Translations under genes and position numbers: made by a program
Part shown: positions 20,335 to 29,830 of the stretch, in pieces
Numbering within the stretch: position 1 is the stretch's first letter
How the letters are laid out: every line of letters begins with the position of its first letter
Source of the DNA: Haplomitrium mnioides
Taxonomy: Eukaryota > Marchantiophyta > Haplomitriopsida > Calobryales
Direction of reading: 5' to 3'
Length of the DNA: 31,801 bases
NCBI GenBank assembly: GCA_049999725.1
Contig: JBNGIS010032835.1
Location: 1 to 31,801 of the forward strand
Notes under the pieces: model-generated
Database searches by the model: none
Told to the model about the DNA's origin: nothing
What the model saw: the letters and a program-made list of their open reading frames with translations, nothing else

Positions 20335-21172
20335 TCAACATGGGCAATTTGCAATCATATGATCAAGTTGTCGAGAATAAAAACATCCTCCACTTTGGCA
20401 TAGGGTCTTATGCTCTACATCGGTGAGTGGCATTATTTCCGCCGCATCAATCTCCATAGATAGAGCTTTATTTGATGGTAAAGCTTGATGTGGACGTAGG
20501 CTACCTTTGGTAGTCACTAACAATGAGTCGTATTGTTTATCCATGCTCATTACTTCTTCTAGATGAGAGGGCTCTTTCATTGTCACTACCATTCTAGTAC
20601 TAGGCTTCGTTCTCCAAACAAAACGATCTAAAGCTTCTTGCTTGCCAATATTAGGAATTTATATAATGATATTTTGAAATTGTGTGACATAGCTCCTCAC
20701 TATGCCAAGTTGCTTCAATTCTACCAGTATTGATCTCTTGTCATCTTTGGAGCATTCATAACCTTGAATCTTAAACTCACCACTTTTTTGAACTCTTGCC
20801 AAGAAGCAATTGGAGCAACAAATTCACGTTGAGCTTACTCAATTTGATTTCTCCACCAAGTTTTGGCCACTCCTTCCATTTGACTTACAACAAGTAGAAT
20901 TCTTTGACCATCATATCTAGTGTTTGTAACCTTAAAGTATTGTTTGCACTCAAATACAAATTCTTATATATGCCACAAACTATCTTCCCATCATATGCTT
21001 TTGGTTTTGGAAAAAGTGCCCTCTTTACCAATTGCATTTGAACTTCTAAAATGTGAGAAAGATGTTGAGTTTGTTCTTGCATTGTTTTAATCCTTGCTTC
21101 ATGGTTCTCTATTCTACCATCATGATTCTCTATTCTACCAAAAAGAATTTTCGCTCTCATATAAATGTAAAA
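20335..21172 (-). pseudogene. gag of E2 (broken)
   Basis: Minus strand. The N-terminal part is coiled-coil-like (GRIENHDGRIENHEARIKTMQ, 21130-21075), with a short internal duplication compared with E1. KPKAYDGKIV, then RYDGQRILLVVSQMEGVAKTWW, form the gag core near 20905-20850. The C-terminal part is open (20592-20335): VVTMKEPSHLEEVMSMDKQYDS, EIDAAEIMPLT, and a zinc knuckle CFYSRQLDHMIANC whose second Cys is Ser and whose Gly is Asp. A 132-codon open frame from 21283 starts inside the LTR; its hydrophobic first 35 residues are LTR and PBS sequence. Confidence 0.7.
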
Positions 21173-21186
21173 GAACTCAAATACCA
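21173..21186 (-). other. primer-binding site of E2
   Basis: TGGTATTTGAGTTC on the minus strand follows the LTR directly. It differs from the initiator-tRNA-Met complement TGGTATCAGAGC at a few positions. It is the best preserved of the three chromovirus PBS copies. Confidence 0.6.
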
Positions 21187-21585
21187 ACATCAAAATGAGT
21201 AGCAACTCCAAGATAAGTCTATTAAAGTTATGCAACTCAAGTCCAATAAGCAAGCGAAAGCCAAGAATACAAGCCAAATCCAATCAACCAAAGAGCCAAA
21301 CCAAATTGAGAGGATCTCTATAATGAGAAGTGGAGCCATGAATACCTTCTATTTATACAAGAGAAAAAATCTCATACTTCTTTCTTCACTTACAAGTCTT
21401 GTTAAGTGACTTCTAATTTCAACCCTAACTTCAAATGGAAGTATTCTTATCTCAATTCAACCTAAAGCCTAAAGTGAACCTCTACTACTGACTTCACTCC
21501 TCTCTTTTTTCATGTAAATTAGATAACATTATCACTTGTCTCTATTTTCATATAAATAAGAGAAAATTATGCTTGTACTATTGCA
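21187..21585 (-). repeat. LTR of E2, about 400 bp
   Basis: Begins TGCAATAGTACAAGCATAA at 21585 and runs to the PBS. It shares blocks with the E1 and E3 LTRs, including AAGTCACTT and the TATA region. Immediately outside its terminus the 45-bp array starts with no polypurine tract or recognisable target duplication between them. Confidence 0.75.
21349..21357 (-). promoter_or_regulatory. TATA box in E2 LTR
   Basis: TATAAATAG on the minus strand. If active, transcription would run through E2 and then through E4 in antisense, giving a self-complementary RNA. Confidence 0.55.
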
Positions 21586-23407
21586 AATAGTGTGTTGATG
21601 TATTATGTGATATAACTTTGCTTCTGTATTAAGTAATGTATTGATGTACCATTTGCTATAGCTTGCTTGTTTATATAATGAGCAATGTTTTCATGTATAT
21701 GTGCTAAAAATTGCTTGTGTATTAAGTAGTATGTTAATATATTATGTGTAAAAATTACTTGTGTATTAAATAATATGTTTAATATACTATGTGTAAAAAC
21801 TACTTGTGTATTAAGTAGTATGTTAATATATTATGTGTAAAAATTACTTGTGTATTAAATAGTATGTTAATATACTATGTGTAAAAATTACTTGTGTATT
21901 AAGTAGTATGTTAATATACTATGTGTTACAACCTAATTTTGTATTGATTAGTATGTTGATGTACTATATGCTACAACTTGCTTATGTATTAAGTAGTGTG
22001 TTGATATACTATATGTTATAACTTGCTTGTGTTTTGAGTAGTATGTTGATGTACTTGTGCATTGAGTAGTGTGTTTATCCACTATGTGCTAGCAACTTGC
22101 TTGTATATTAAGTACTTTATTGTCCTATTTTGTGCAACAACTTGTTTTTGTAACAACTTTCTTTTGTATTGAGTAGTGTGTTTATCTACTATGTGCTAGT
22201 AACCTTCTTGTATATTAAGTACTTTATTGTCGTATTGTGTGCAACAACTTTCTTTTATAACAACTTGCTTTTGTATTGAGTAGTGAGTTGATGTATTGTG
22301 TGCTATAGTTTTTCTTGTGCATTGAATAGAGTATTGATGCATTATGTGCTACAACTTGCTCTAACTTGCTTGTGTAGTGACTAGTGTGGGTAAATACTAT
22401 GTGCTAAAACATGCTTGTGTGTTCATGTACAATGTAATATAACTTGCTTGCTTGTATTGACTAGTATGTTGATGCATTGTAGGATATAACTTGCTTGTGT
22501 ATTGAGTAGTGTGATGATACATTGTAGGCTATAACTTGCTTGTCTATTGAGTAGTGTGTTGATGTATTATGTGTTATAATTTGTTTGTGTATTGAGGAGT
22601 GTGTTTTTTACTATATGTTATTACTTGATTGAACATTGATTAGTGTGTCTATGAATTGTGTGCTATAACTTGCTTTTGCTATTGAGTAGTGTGTTGATGT
22701 ATTGTGTGTTATAACTTGCTATACATTGAGTAGTGTGTTAATTAACTATGTGCTATAAATAGTTTGTGTTGAGTAGTGTGTTAATGAACTATGTGATATA
22801 AATTATTTGTGTATTGAGTAGTGTGTTGATATATTGTATGCTATAACTTGCTTGCTCATTAAGTAGTGTGTTGATGTTATGTGCTATTAATTACTTGTGT
22901 ATTGAATAGTGTGTTGATGTACTATATGCTATAACTTTCTTGTGTATTGAATAGTGTATTGATGTGCTATATGCTATAACTTGATTGTATATTGAGTAGT
23001 ATGTTGATATGTTATCACTTGAGTAGTGTGTTGACGTACTATATGGCATAAGCTACTTTCTTGTTATTGAGTAGTACATTAATGCACTATCTCCATAACT
23101 ACATCATACATTGAATAGGGTGTTGATGGACTTCTTTGTGCATTTAATAGTGTGTTGATGTACTTCCTTGTAAATTGAATAGTTTGTTGATGTACTACTT
23201 GCTATAAATGCATGTGTATTGAGTAATGTGTTGTGTTGATGTACTTTCTTGTACATTAAGTAGCTTGTTGATGAACTATATTCTACAACATGTTTTTTTA
23301 TTGAATAGTGTGTAGATATACTAGGTGTTATAACTTTCTTGTGTATGTATTAAGTATATGCTCATGTTCTATGTGCTAAAACTAACTTGTGTATTGAGTA
23401 GAGTGTT
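21586..23407. repeat. 45-bp tandem array, about 40 copies
   Basis: A unit of about 45 bp, TTGCTTGTGTATTGAGTAGT followed by GTGTTGATGTACTATGTGCT and ATAAC, recurs with variants. A clean 45-bp spacing is visible around 22490-22580. Units vary by small indels and some are shortened. The array lies exactly between the E2 LTR terminus and the E3 PBS. The part of the E2 LTR terminus read on the plus strand (GCTTGTACTATTGCA) resembles the GCTTGTGTATTGAGTAG part of the unit. No coding potential. Confidence 0.9.
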
Positions 23408-23421
23408 GAACTCAAGAACCA
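23408..23421 (-). other. primer-binding site of E3 (decayed)
   Basis: TGGTTCTTGAGTTC on the minus strand sits at the same place as the PBS of E2. The 45-bp array begins immediately beyond it. Confidence 0.5.
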
Positions 23422-23794
23422 AATTCAAAATGAGTAAGATGAACTCTAATAGAGCTATTCAACTAAATCCAACTCAAGAAACAATCAAAGACCAAGAGTG
23501 AATGCGAAAACCAAGCAACCAAATAACCCAAGTGATTTGAGAGGAACTTTGGGTTATTTGAGAGGAACTTGAGAATGAGAAGTGGGGTAATGAAGCCCCT
23601 ATATTTATAAAAGAGAAGAGGGTGTCATAACTCTTTCTTCACTTACAAGTCACTTCTAATTTCAACCCTAAAAGTCTAAAAGAAACTTTCAATGTAAGTA
23701 ATCTAATCTCAACCCTAAAAGTGATCTTCTACCACTTCTTTCACTCCTATCTATTTTCTTATAAAGCGCACAACCTCATGCTTGTATTGTTGCA
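23422..23794 (-). repeat. LTR of E3, about 370 bp
   Basis: Begins TGCAACAATACAAGCATGA at 23794 and contains a TATA-like TTATAAATATA (23600-23610). A short duplication GGGTTATTTGAGAGGAACTT follows AGTGATTTGAGAGGAACTTT around 23530-23570. Confidence 0.7.
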
Positions 23795-23807
23795 TAATCT
23801 TTGCCTT

Positions 23808-24480
23808 CTAATCAATGATGTCCTCGTTGTGACCAGTAGTTTGAAATAATCGAATAGCTTTTTAAGCATTCTCAAGATAGGAACAAGTTTCCCAAGTAGC
23901 ATCATGAAGAGGATATCCCTTGCACAAAACTTTATACTAAACTTGAGGATGTCACCCATGCTTGAGAATTTGATTAGCTAAAATGCAATCCACCTCATAT
24001 TCTTTGTGATCATCAAGAACAATGGGTGGAGGAGGAACTTCAACACAATAAAGAAAAGAAGATGGACTAGAAACAAAAGGTTTAAGTTTAGATACATGAA
24101 ATACATAATGAATCTTCATATAGAGAGGAAGATCGAGTTTGTATACAATAGAAAAAATAACTTGAGAAATTTAAAAAAAAAAACAATCTTAGCGGGAAAC
24201 AACTTACACACTTGAGTGTCTAAAAGACAAAGAAAGATTATAAGTAAAAAACATAACTTGGTTATCTAAAACAATAGAAAAACCATGATGGTGTTCATTC
24301 AGATATTGATTTTGTCGATTCCTAGCAATAACAAAATGGTTTTTGGCATCTTTCAAAGAGGAAGATTAATGAGACAAAAGGTAGAAAGATTTGGAATACA
24401 AGAAGAAGGACAAAGCAAACCATCAAGAACAAGAGTATGTTCACTACTATTGAATAATTATTGTAATTGACAATACAACA
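23808..24480 (-). pseudogene. integrase C-terminus and chromodomain of E3 (broken)
   Basis: Minus strand. LPLYMKIHYVFHVSKLKPFV (about 24130-24070) is the conserved integrase C-terminal end, then PPPPIVLDDHKEYEVDCIL, NQILKHG, a TGA probably from CGA, HPQV, YKVLCKGYPLHDATWE and LENA, with KAIRLFQTTGHNEDIID before the stop. The EYEV, YKVLCKGY and ATWE boxes are diagnostic of a chromodomain, though a Trp in the usual WKGY is Cys here. It has at least three in-frame stops. It is the clearest evidence that this family is a chromovirus. Confidence 0.8.
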
Positions 24481-24816
24481 TGTGGCTCAATAGCTCAAAG
24501 GTATAGTGTGCAATCTTTCTCCACTCCTATCTCATATCATATATCAACATCTCTCTCAATAATAATCATCATACAATGCAATGTTTGTATGTAGTATTAG
24601 TATTAACTTAATCTACTAATAGTAGATTAATAACTGAATTATAGATTAAGTAAATTTTCTTCTAATCCTAGTTTTATGTTGCTCTATATATCATAACTCT
24701 TTCTCTTGCTTAAAACATAGGGAATGTTATAAAAAATTGTAGCATAAAGTGAGAGATAGATATAAAAAGAATAACTCCAACTCAAACAATCAAATCCATA
24801 TAAAGAAATAATGATA
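24481..24816. other. AT-rich spacer between E3 and the copia remnant
   Basis: No coding similarity seen. It may hold the 3' LTR of the copia element, but no partner LTR was found to confirm this. It contains the short palindrome at 24608-24630. Confidence 0.4.
24608..24630. repeat. perfect 10-bp inverted repeat with 3-nt loop
   Basis: TTAATCTACT, loop AAT, then AGTAGATTAA. The arms are exact reverse complements. A related ATAGATTAAG follows at 24642. Function unknown; not followed by a T-run, and terminators of this kind are not expected in a plant nuclear region. Confidence 0.7.
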
Positions 24817-25161
24817 TTACTTCATTAAAACCCTCTCATACTCATTTGAGGGAAAAGTACGAATAAATCCCAAATAAATCCACGTGTCAGTGGTTGTTCC
24901 TTGCAAATATCTGAATATTCGCTTGATATCATTCCAATGCCTTATAGTAGGTTGTGAATTATGCCTAGCTAGCATGTTCACGGCAAAGGAAATATCTAAG
25001 TGAGTTTGATTTGCCAAGAATATAAGAGCTTCTATAGCAGAGAGATATGGTTTCTTAGATCCTAGGATAGACTCTATGTGTTTTCTTTTACGAAATAAAT
25101 CTTTGTCTTTATCAAGTGTTCTAATCTCCATAAGTGATGTTATTGGATGAGATTTATCCAT
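24817..25161 (-). pseudogene. copia RT end and RNase H start
   Basis: A 114-codon open frame: MDKSHP, ILGSKKPYLSAIEALIFLAN, HLDISFAVNMLARHNS, RHWNDIKRIFRYLQGTT. These are the conserved blocks leading into copia RNase H. After LQGTT the similarity is lost (YLGFIRTFPSNEYE), so the rest of RNase H is gone or replaced. Confidence 0.75.
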
Positions 25162-25197
25162 ATTAAATTGTTTTAGGACTTTCTTAGTATAAGTACT

Positions 25198-25490
25198 CTA
25201 ATGGACTAGTATGTCATCATCAAGGTACTCAAATTGTAGTCCTAAGCAATAGGTGGTCTTACCAATATCCCTCATATCAAAATTTTTCTTAAACATAGAT
25301 GTAGTCTTCTCGAATAGGGATTGGTGACCAAATAAGTTTATATCATCAATATAAATTGTGACAATAATAAATTGTTTGTTAATATGTTTGATGAATAAAC
25401 TTGGTGCAATGTCATCATAGTGAAAACCCATGGCTATCATCTCCTCTTTAAATCTCTTATACCATATACGATCACTTTGTTTAGTCTATA
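25198..25490 (-). pseudogene. copia RT catalytic segment
   Basis: KQSDRIWYKRFKEEM leads into an 80-codon open frame with PSLFIKHINKQFIIVTIYIDDINLFG, then KKNFDMRDIGKTTYCLGLQFEYL. The catalytic YIDD is intact (YVDD or YIDD is normal for copia). The segment joins the RNase H segment across a stop at about 25195. Confidence 0.75.
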
Positions 25491-25804
25491 AATAGATCGC
25501 ATAATCTGAACAACATATCCATCCTTGGTCAGAGCAATGGACTGATACATAGGGGAGACTATAGGTCAAATCTTTCTAGACTGCATCTCATGGACTAAAG
25601 GTCCAAGCTCACAACTCCCTCTCTTGGGCTTTATATTGGTCAATGGTAATGAGGTAGATGGGTCGCTTAACCGTTTTCTCTTAGAGATATTTTCTCCTTG
25701 AATATGATAGATATTCCTGGCTATAAGCTATAAAGGAGCTTTCATATAGATCTTCATATATAACAACCCATATAGGTATGTTGTCACAACATCCAACTGA
25801 TGTG

Positions 25805-26091
25805 TCACGAGTTCATTAGACATCCAACTAATGAGTCATAGGCTTTTCCTAGGAAAAAGCCTACTAGGAACCGATATGTGATAACATCCATAACTGGGGC
25901 GTATGTGAGATCATAGTCTCTCCCATGTATCTGTGTATAGCCCTTGTATACAATATGTACCTTATATTTGACAATATTGCCTTTTTCATGAAAATCCACC
26001 TCCATCCAATTAAATGGACATCAAAGGGTATGGAGGCTAAAGGCCTAAATACTTTCCTCTTTATCATAGAATCCAATTTGGAATTCATCAC
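25805..26091 (-). pseudogene. copia RT N-terminal segment
   Basis: Two overlapping frames give the start of RT: MIKRKVFRPLASIPFDVHLIGWRWIF in one, then FHEKGNIVKYKVHIVYKGYTQIHGRDYDLTYAPV in the other. This equals the usual WVFKxK, RYKARLVAKG and Y-TFSPV blocks with changes. A frameshift lies near 26005. Confidence 0.7.
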
Positions 26092-26439
26092 CTTTTCCTA
26101 TTCAATACAATCAAGATTGTCTATAGCTTCTTTGACATACCTTGAATCAAGGAGTCCATTGAATATAGACTGTAAAATCATGAATGAAAAATTATCATCC
26201 ATATTAACATATTCCTTTTTGCCATAATATTTGAGTGTTCATATAGTGGAATGAAATTTCTTTATTATTTGGGATCTCTATCAGAAAGATAGTAGGCTGA
26301 GATGGTAGTGTAATAGATGATGATGGTGGTATATGCACATCAGCTGAGAATGTAGTCCTCTTTGTCAAAATTATTTTCCTTGGTTGAGAGTCTTTTGAGC
26401 CAAAAGGACGTCTTCTCTTTTACCTTGGTAATTGATCAT

Positions 26440-27060
26440 TTTGAAAATGGACATGAGCCATAGACTGTTGGGTATCTATACCCGTGGTCATGCAAAAGTC
26501 ATCAAAAGTCTTTGATGTAAACTCTCCCACATTGTCAACTCGTAGGACTCTTATGGGATTCTCTGGAAATTGAGCTTTCAATTTCAGAATATGGGTCTGA
26601 ATCCTAAGAAAGACTTAATTTCATGTAGAGAGTAGTGAGACTTGAAACCATTTTGATGACGTACAGATAATAACCAAGAAGTACCAAAAGAGTCCACTTG
26701 GTGGATCTATAGGACCACAAACATCTACGTATATTCTCTTAAGGAATCTTGGTATATCCATCATAGTCTTGGATATTGATGGTCATAGGACTAGCCTACC
26801 TTGAGAACATTTGATGCATTTTTTATTGATCGTGTTTGGTTTAGCACTAAGAGAAATAGATTTGGACACTTTGAGAATATTTTGAAACATAGTCATGTCA
26901 GGATGTCCTAAGCATTTAAGCTATAATATGTTGTGATCAATTTGCTTTGCATCAAGTAAGAAACTTTGAATTTGCGTTATATAAACCCCAAAGGAACATG
27001 CAAAAAGTGTTTCTTTTATTTTAGATCCTTCATGAGTGTTTTGTAAAATATGTTACACCT
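26440..27060 (-). pseudogene. copia gag-pre-integrase and integrase core
   Basis: Minus strand. THEGSKIKETLFACSFGVYI and KCLGHPDMTMFQNILKVSK (about 27035-26860) are the pre-integrase region, with KCIKCSQGRL as the remains of its CxxC finger. The core follows: RIYVDVCGPIDPPSG with the first catalytic Asp, KLKAQFPENPIRVLRVDNVGEFTSKTF with the second, and MAHVHFQNDQ, after which the sequence jumps into a linker-like region (RRRPFGSKDSQPRK), so the catalytic Glu and C-terminal domain are deleted. Several stops are present. Confidence 0.7.
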
Positions 27061-27494
27061 TTTGATCTTTACAAGTGCTTGTGTGTATTTGGAGTTCAAT
27101 ATATCTTAAAGGCTAATGAGACTCCTAGTAGCATTTGGTGCATATATGTGGCTCCCCTGTTTCGGTCCTTAACCTCTTCAGGCCTTGTTTCGATCGCAGG
27201 GGAGGACAGATTGCGGGCTTTCAGGTTCTTTTCTGAGATGGCCCCTTGCCAGTTACCACTTTCAGGCCTTAAGGACTCTTGTTCTCCTTACAGGCCTGTT
27301 GTGCTTTTCTCTTTCTTCTTCCTCTCACTCTCAAGTCAATCATTCAACCTACCACAGGTCCACATTCATCATACCCAGATTATATTCGTGCGACTCTTCC
27401 TTTTTATTCCTAGGACCCAAGGGTTTAGGCCTTGCCACCTTATTCGTGCTGGGCAGAATGGAGCTGGTGACCTGCGCAGCTGAACACTACAAAA

Positions 27495-27685
27495 GGGTTG
27501 GACTCCCCCTCTTAGGGTGGTCACAGCGCTGGTACAATTACTCCTACCTATCCTAACATGCTCTAGTTCCTAACTAATTCCTAACTATGCTTTCAGGATC
27601 AGGAACAGAGAGCATTCACCCCCAGGATACCAGACTTGTGTCAAGGGATTGGACTCCCCCTTCAAGTGTGTTCCCAGGGTCTGCT
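27495..27685. repeat. repeated GGRTTGGACTCCCCC motif
   Basis: GGGTTGGACTCCCCCTC at 27495-27511 and GGGATTGGACTCCCCCTTC at 27645-27663, each preceded by an AAGG-like stretch and followed by a GTG-rich segment. Two diverged copies 150 bp apart. Confidence 0.55.
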
Positions 27686-28754
27686 CAGCTGATCTGATGT
27701 CCACTAATCTAATAACTCAAAGGGACACACATGCAGAAATGCAATCTAGCTACACATATATAAACAACACATTTACACAATGTACAGGAGAAAACAGAGT
27801 CCTTGAAGGCCCTTTGGAATTCTAGCTATGTATACTTCCTTTATGAGTCCCGCTGCCTTACAACCTGCAGCCCAGCAACCCACACACCCTCCTCTCCAGA
27901 TAGTTTTCTACTTCCATCGCTAGAAGCCCTGATTTTACTTCCTCATGCTCAAAAGAGAGTTTCTTTTACTTCCACCTCTGGAAGACAGCTCTAACAGCTG
28001 CCGGTAGCCCACTCCACCCCGAGCCTCGACGAGTCTTACTATGCAGTGCGCAGGCACTAACGCAGCCCCCCCCTCTCAGCTCCACTTGAAGAAGAATACA
28101 CCAGAGTGTCCTCCGAACACTCTAGGCTGATGCACTTGCACAAGGACCTCCCGAGAGACTCCAAACTCCTCACTTGGCAGCCCTTCCTTAGTTCTCGACA
28201 GACTGAGAATTCCTTCGATTCACGTATTGGTACACCTCCGCTCTAGTCCACCTACAGGGACGAGTTCCCTGGATCGCCCGAGCATCCAGAGCTCCTCACT
28301 CTGCGATTCTCGGTGCCCCTGCAGTCCACATCCGAGTCCCCCTGGCCCCCTGAGCGAGTACACCCGCTTCACGCGTCTCCTCACTGAACTCTCCACCCCT
28401 GCCTTACCATGCGCAAGTCACTTGTCTTGCGGTCGCTGTCGCTTCCTGCAAACGCCCGTGCATCAACCCGAAGAAATCCGAAAGCTACTAAGATATACTC
28501 CCCTCGCGAGCGCTCCACCTCGCGAGCCCGATTCGAAGAGAAGGTCGTTATGTCCGTTGAGTTCGCAGTGGGAGGAAACGACGCGTGGCCCCTTCGTAAA
28601 GTAATTCAGTTGGAATGAGAAAGGAAATCGCACCACGTGCCTTCTCAGTTGAGCGAGAAAGATGGGTATAATGGTAATCCTCCAGGAAATAACGGGAAAC
28701 CTTGCGGGGAGAGATTCCGCAGATTCCCGCGAAGATTCCACTTTACGCTCAGCT

Positions 28755-29085
28755 CGCCATGTCATCCGCTGCACCGCCGTCCGCCGCCGCCCCGCAAAGG
28801 GGTAGGCGGGCCGACGCGCTGACTACGCCTTCCGCAGTTGACCCGCCAATTTCCCGAGGTCCAGTGAACTATCCTCATGGTGACGCGTGTCCCGTAAGTC
28901 GCTTCGGGGCCCCTGGAGTCGCCACGTCATCCGAAGGCCGCCGTCCGCCGCCACCCCGCAAAAGGGGTAGGCGGACCATCGCGCTGACCTTCATCCGTTG
29001 TTGACCCCCCGGAAGTCCTTCCTTGCTTCCCAGCGTGCCACGTTTTCGAAGCCTCCGCGAACAACCTGCGCTCGCCACGTCATCC
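28755..29085. repeat. ~90-bp direct repeat with conserved hairpin, ~165-bp spacing
   Basis: Copies at 28755-28847 and 28920-29010 share CGCCAYGTCATCCG, CCGCCGTCCGCCGCC, a CCCCGCAAA(A)GGGG hairpin flanked by CCGCC and GGCGG, CGCGCTGAC and TTGACCC. A third partial copy starts at 29072 with CGCCACGTCATCCG. Further degenerate copies of that last motif occur at about 29865 and 29905. Confidence 0.75.
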
Positions 29086-29269
29086 GTAGAACCGCGGACT
29101 TCCCCTGCTCGCCGAATAAGAACGGTGTCGATTGTCACCATTTCGTCCTTCACTCGAGATAAGAACTAAGCGTGTGCTTGAGGCTCTCGTTGTTATCTAT
29201 TGAGAAAGCTCGTTATAGGGACTGTCAGGTCCCTTAGGACCGTTAGTCCCTTTGACGAACTGTCAGATG

Positions 29270-29830
29270 TTGCCGTTGGTCCCCACCGAAGCTTCGCCCC
29301 AAGTTCTGCCGGAACTATGATGAATCCCCCTTTCGGCTGCGCTTGATCCTTCGTCGGTCGCACCGGCGTTCTCTAGGTTTTCCGGCTGCCCCATCTTGCC
29401 ACCTGATTCACCGATAGGTCGTCTTTTCGGCGTGCCCTTTGTTTCCCCCAACTAGATTGGCGCCATATCACCCTTCTGGCTCAGCCTTCTTCCTTTTGGA
29501 CGGTTCGTGATGGATCGCCGTTTCCCCACTGATATCAACTCTTCGTTTGAACCGGGTCGCCGACAAGTCGCCTTTTCGCCTTCACACGCTCTTACTTGGC
29601 CTGCTAGGTGATATGTCTCCATTTCGGCTCTCCTCTCCTCTTCTTCTTGGATCTGCGATGTATCGCCCTTACGGCACTCCTCCATTTTCCTTCGGCCAGT
29701 TCCGCGATAGGTCGTTGTTTCGGCCTTCCTCCTTGATCCCCTGTGGTCTCTCGCGGATCCCTCTTAAGCGGGGTGCCCCACATCGTAAGACGGATCGGAA
29801 CCCCGCTAAGTGGGCTCCCCACTTAGGGAG
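29270..29830. repeat. degenerate ~48-bp tandem repeat, about 11 copies
   Basis: A core like GATRGGTCGCCNTTTCGGC recurs at 29319, 29413, 29462, 29509, 29562, 29610, 29657, 29706 and 29753, with weaker copies near 29272, 29366 and 29795. Spacings run from 47 to 53 bp. Sequence between cores is pyrimidine-rich and not conserved. Confidence 0.65.
29806..29826. repeat. 9-bp inverted repeat
   Basis: CTAAGTGGG, loop CTC, CCCACTTAG: exact arms at the end of the 48-bp array. Confidence 0.65.

Larger units (their letters stand above)
19046..21585 (-). mobile_element. Ty3/gypsy remnant E2 (minus strand)
   Basis: From its outer end: LTR 21585-21187, PBS 21186-21173, gag 21172 to about 20335, protease around 20130, linker about 19900-19640 and RT about 19560-19046. 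It is cut in RT just after the segment following the YxDD box, at the point where E4 ends in the opposite orientation. RNase H and integrase are missing. At its LTR end it abuts the 45-bp repeat array. All frames are interrupted. Confidence 0.8.
23408..24480 (-). mobile_element. Ty3/gypsy chromovirus remnant E3
   Basis: Minus-strand order: integrase C-terminal part, chromodomain, stop (23808-23810), polypurine stretch, LTR (23794 to about 23422), PBS (23421-23408), then the 45-bp array. As in E1, a PBS follows what should be a 3' LTR, so the LTR was shared with a following element whose body is now replaced by the array. The integrase core is missing upstream of about 24480. Confidence 0.75.
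24817..27060 (-). mobile_element. Ty1/copia retrotransposon remnant
   Basis: Minus-strand order: gag-pre-integrase (about 27060-26850), integrase core (about 26800-26440), then RT (26091-25198) and the start of RNase H (25161-24817). Integrase before RT is the copia order. Most of the integrase C-terminal half is missing, and about 300 bp in the middle of RT (about 25500-25800) does not read as RT. No gag, protease, LTR pair or PBS could be defined with confidence. Confidence 0.8.

Noticed and set aside
21586-23407. CRISPR-like array
   Set aside because: Units are contiguous and diverged with no identical repeats separated by unique spacers; it is a plant-type minisatellite.
27621-27632. Copia primer-binding site on the minus strand
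   Set aside because: Only TGGTATC matches the expected sequence and no LTR pair supports it.
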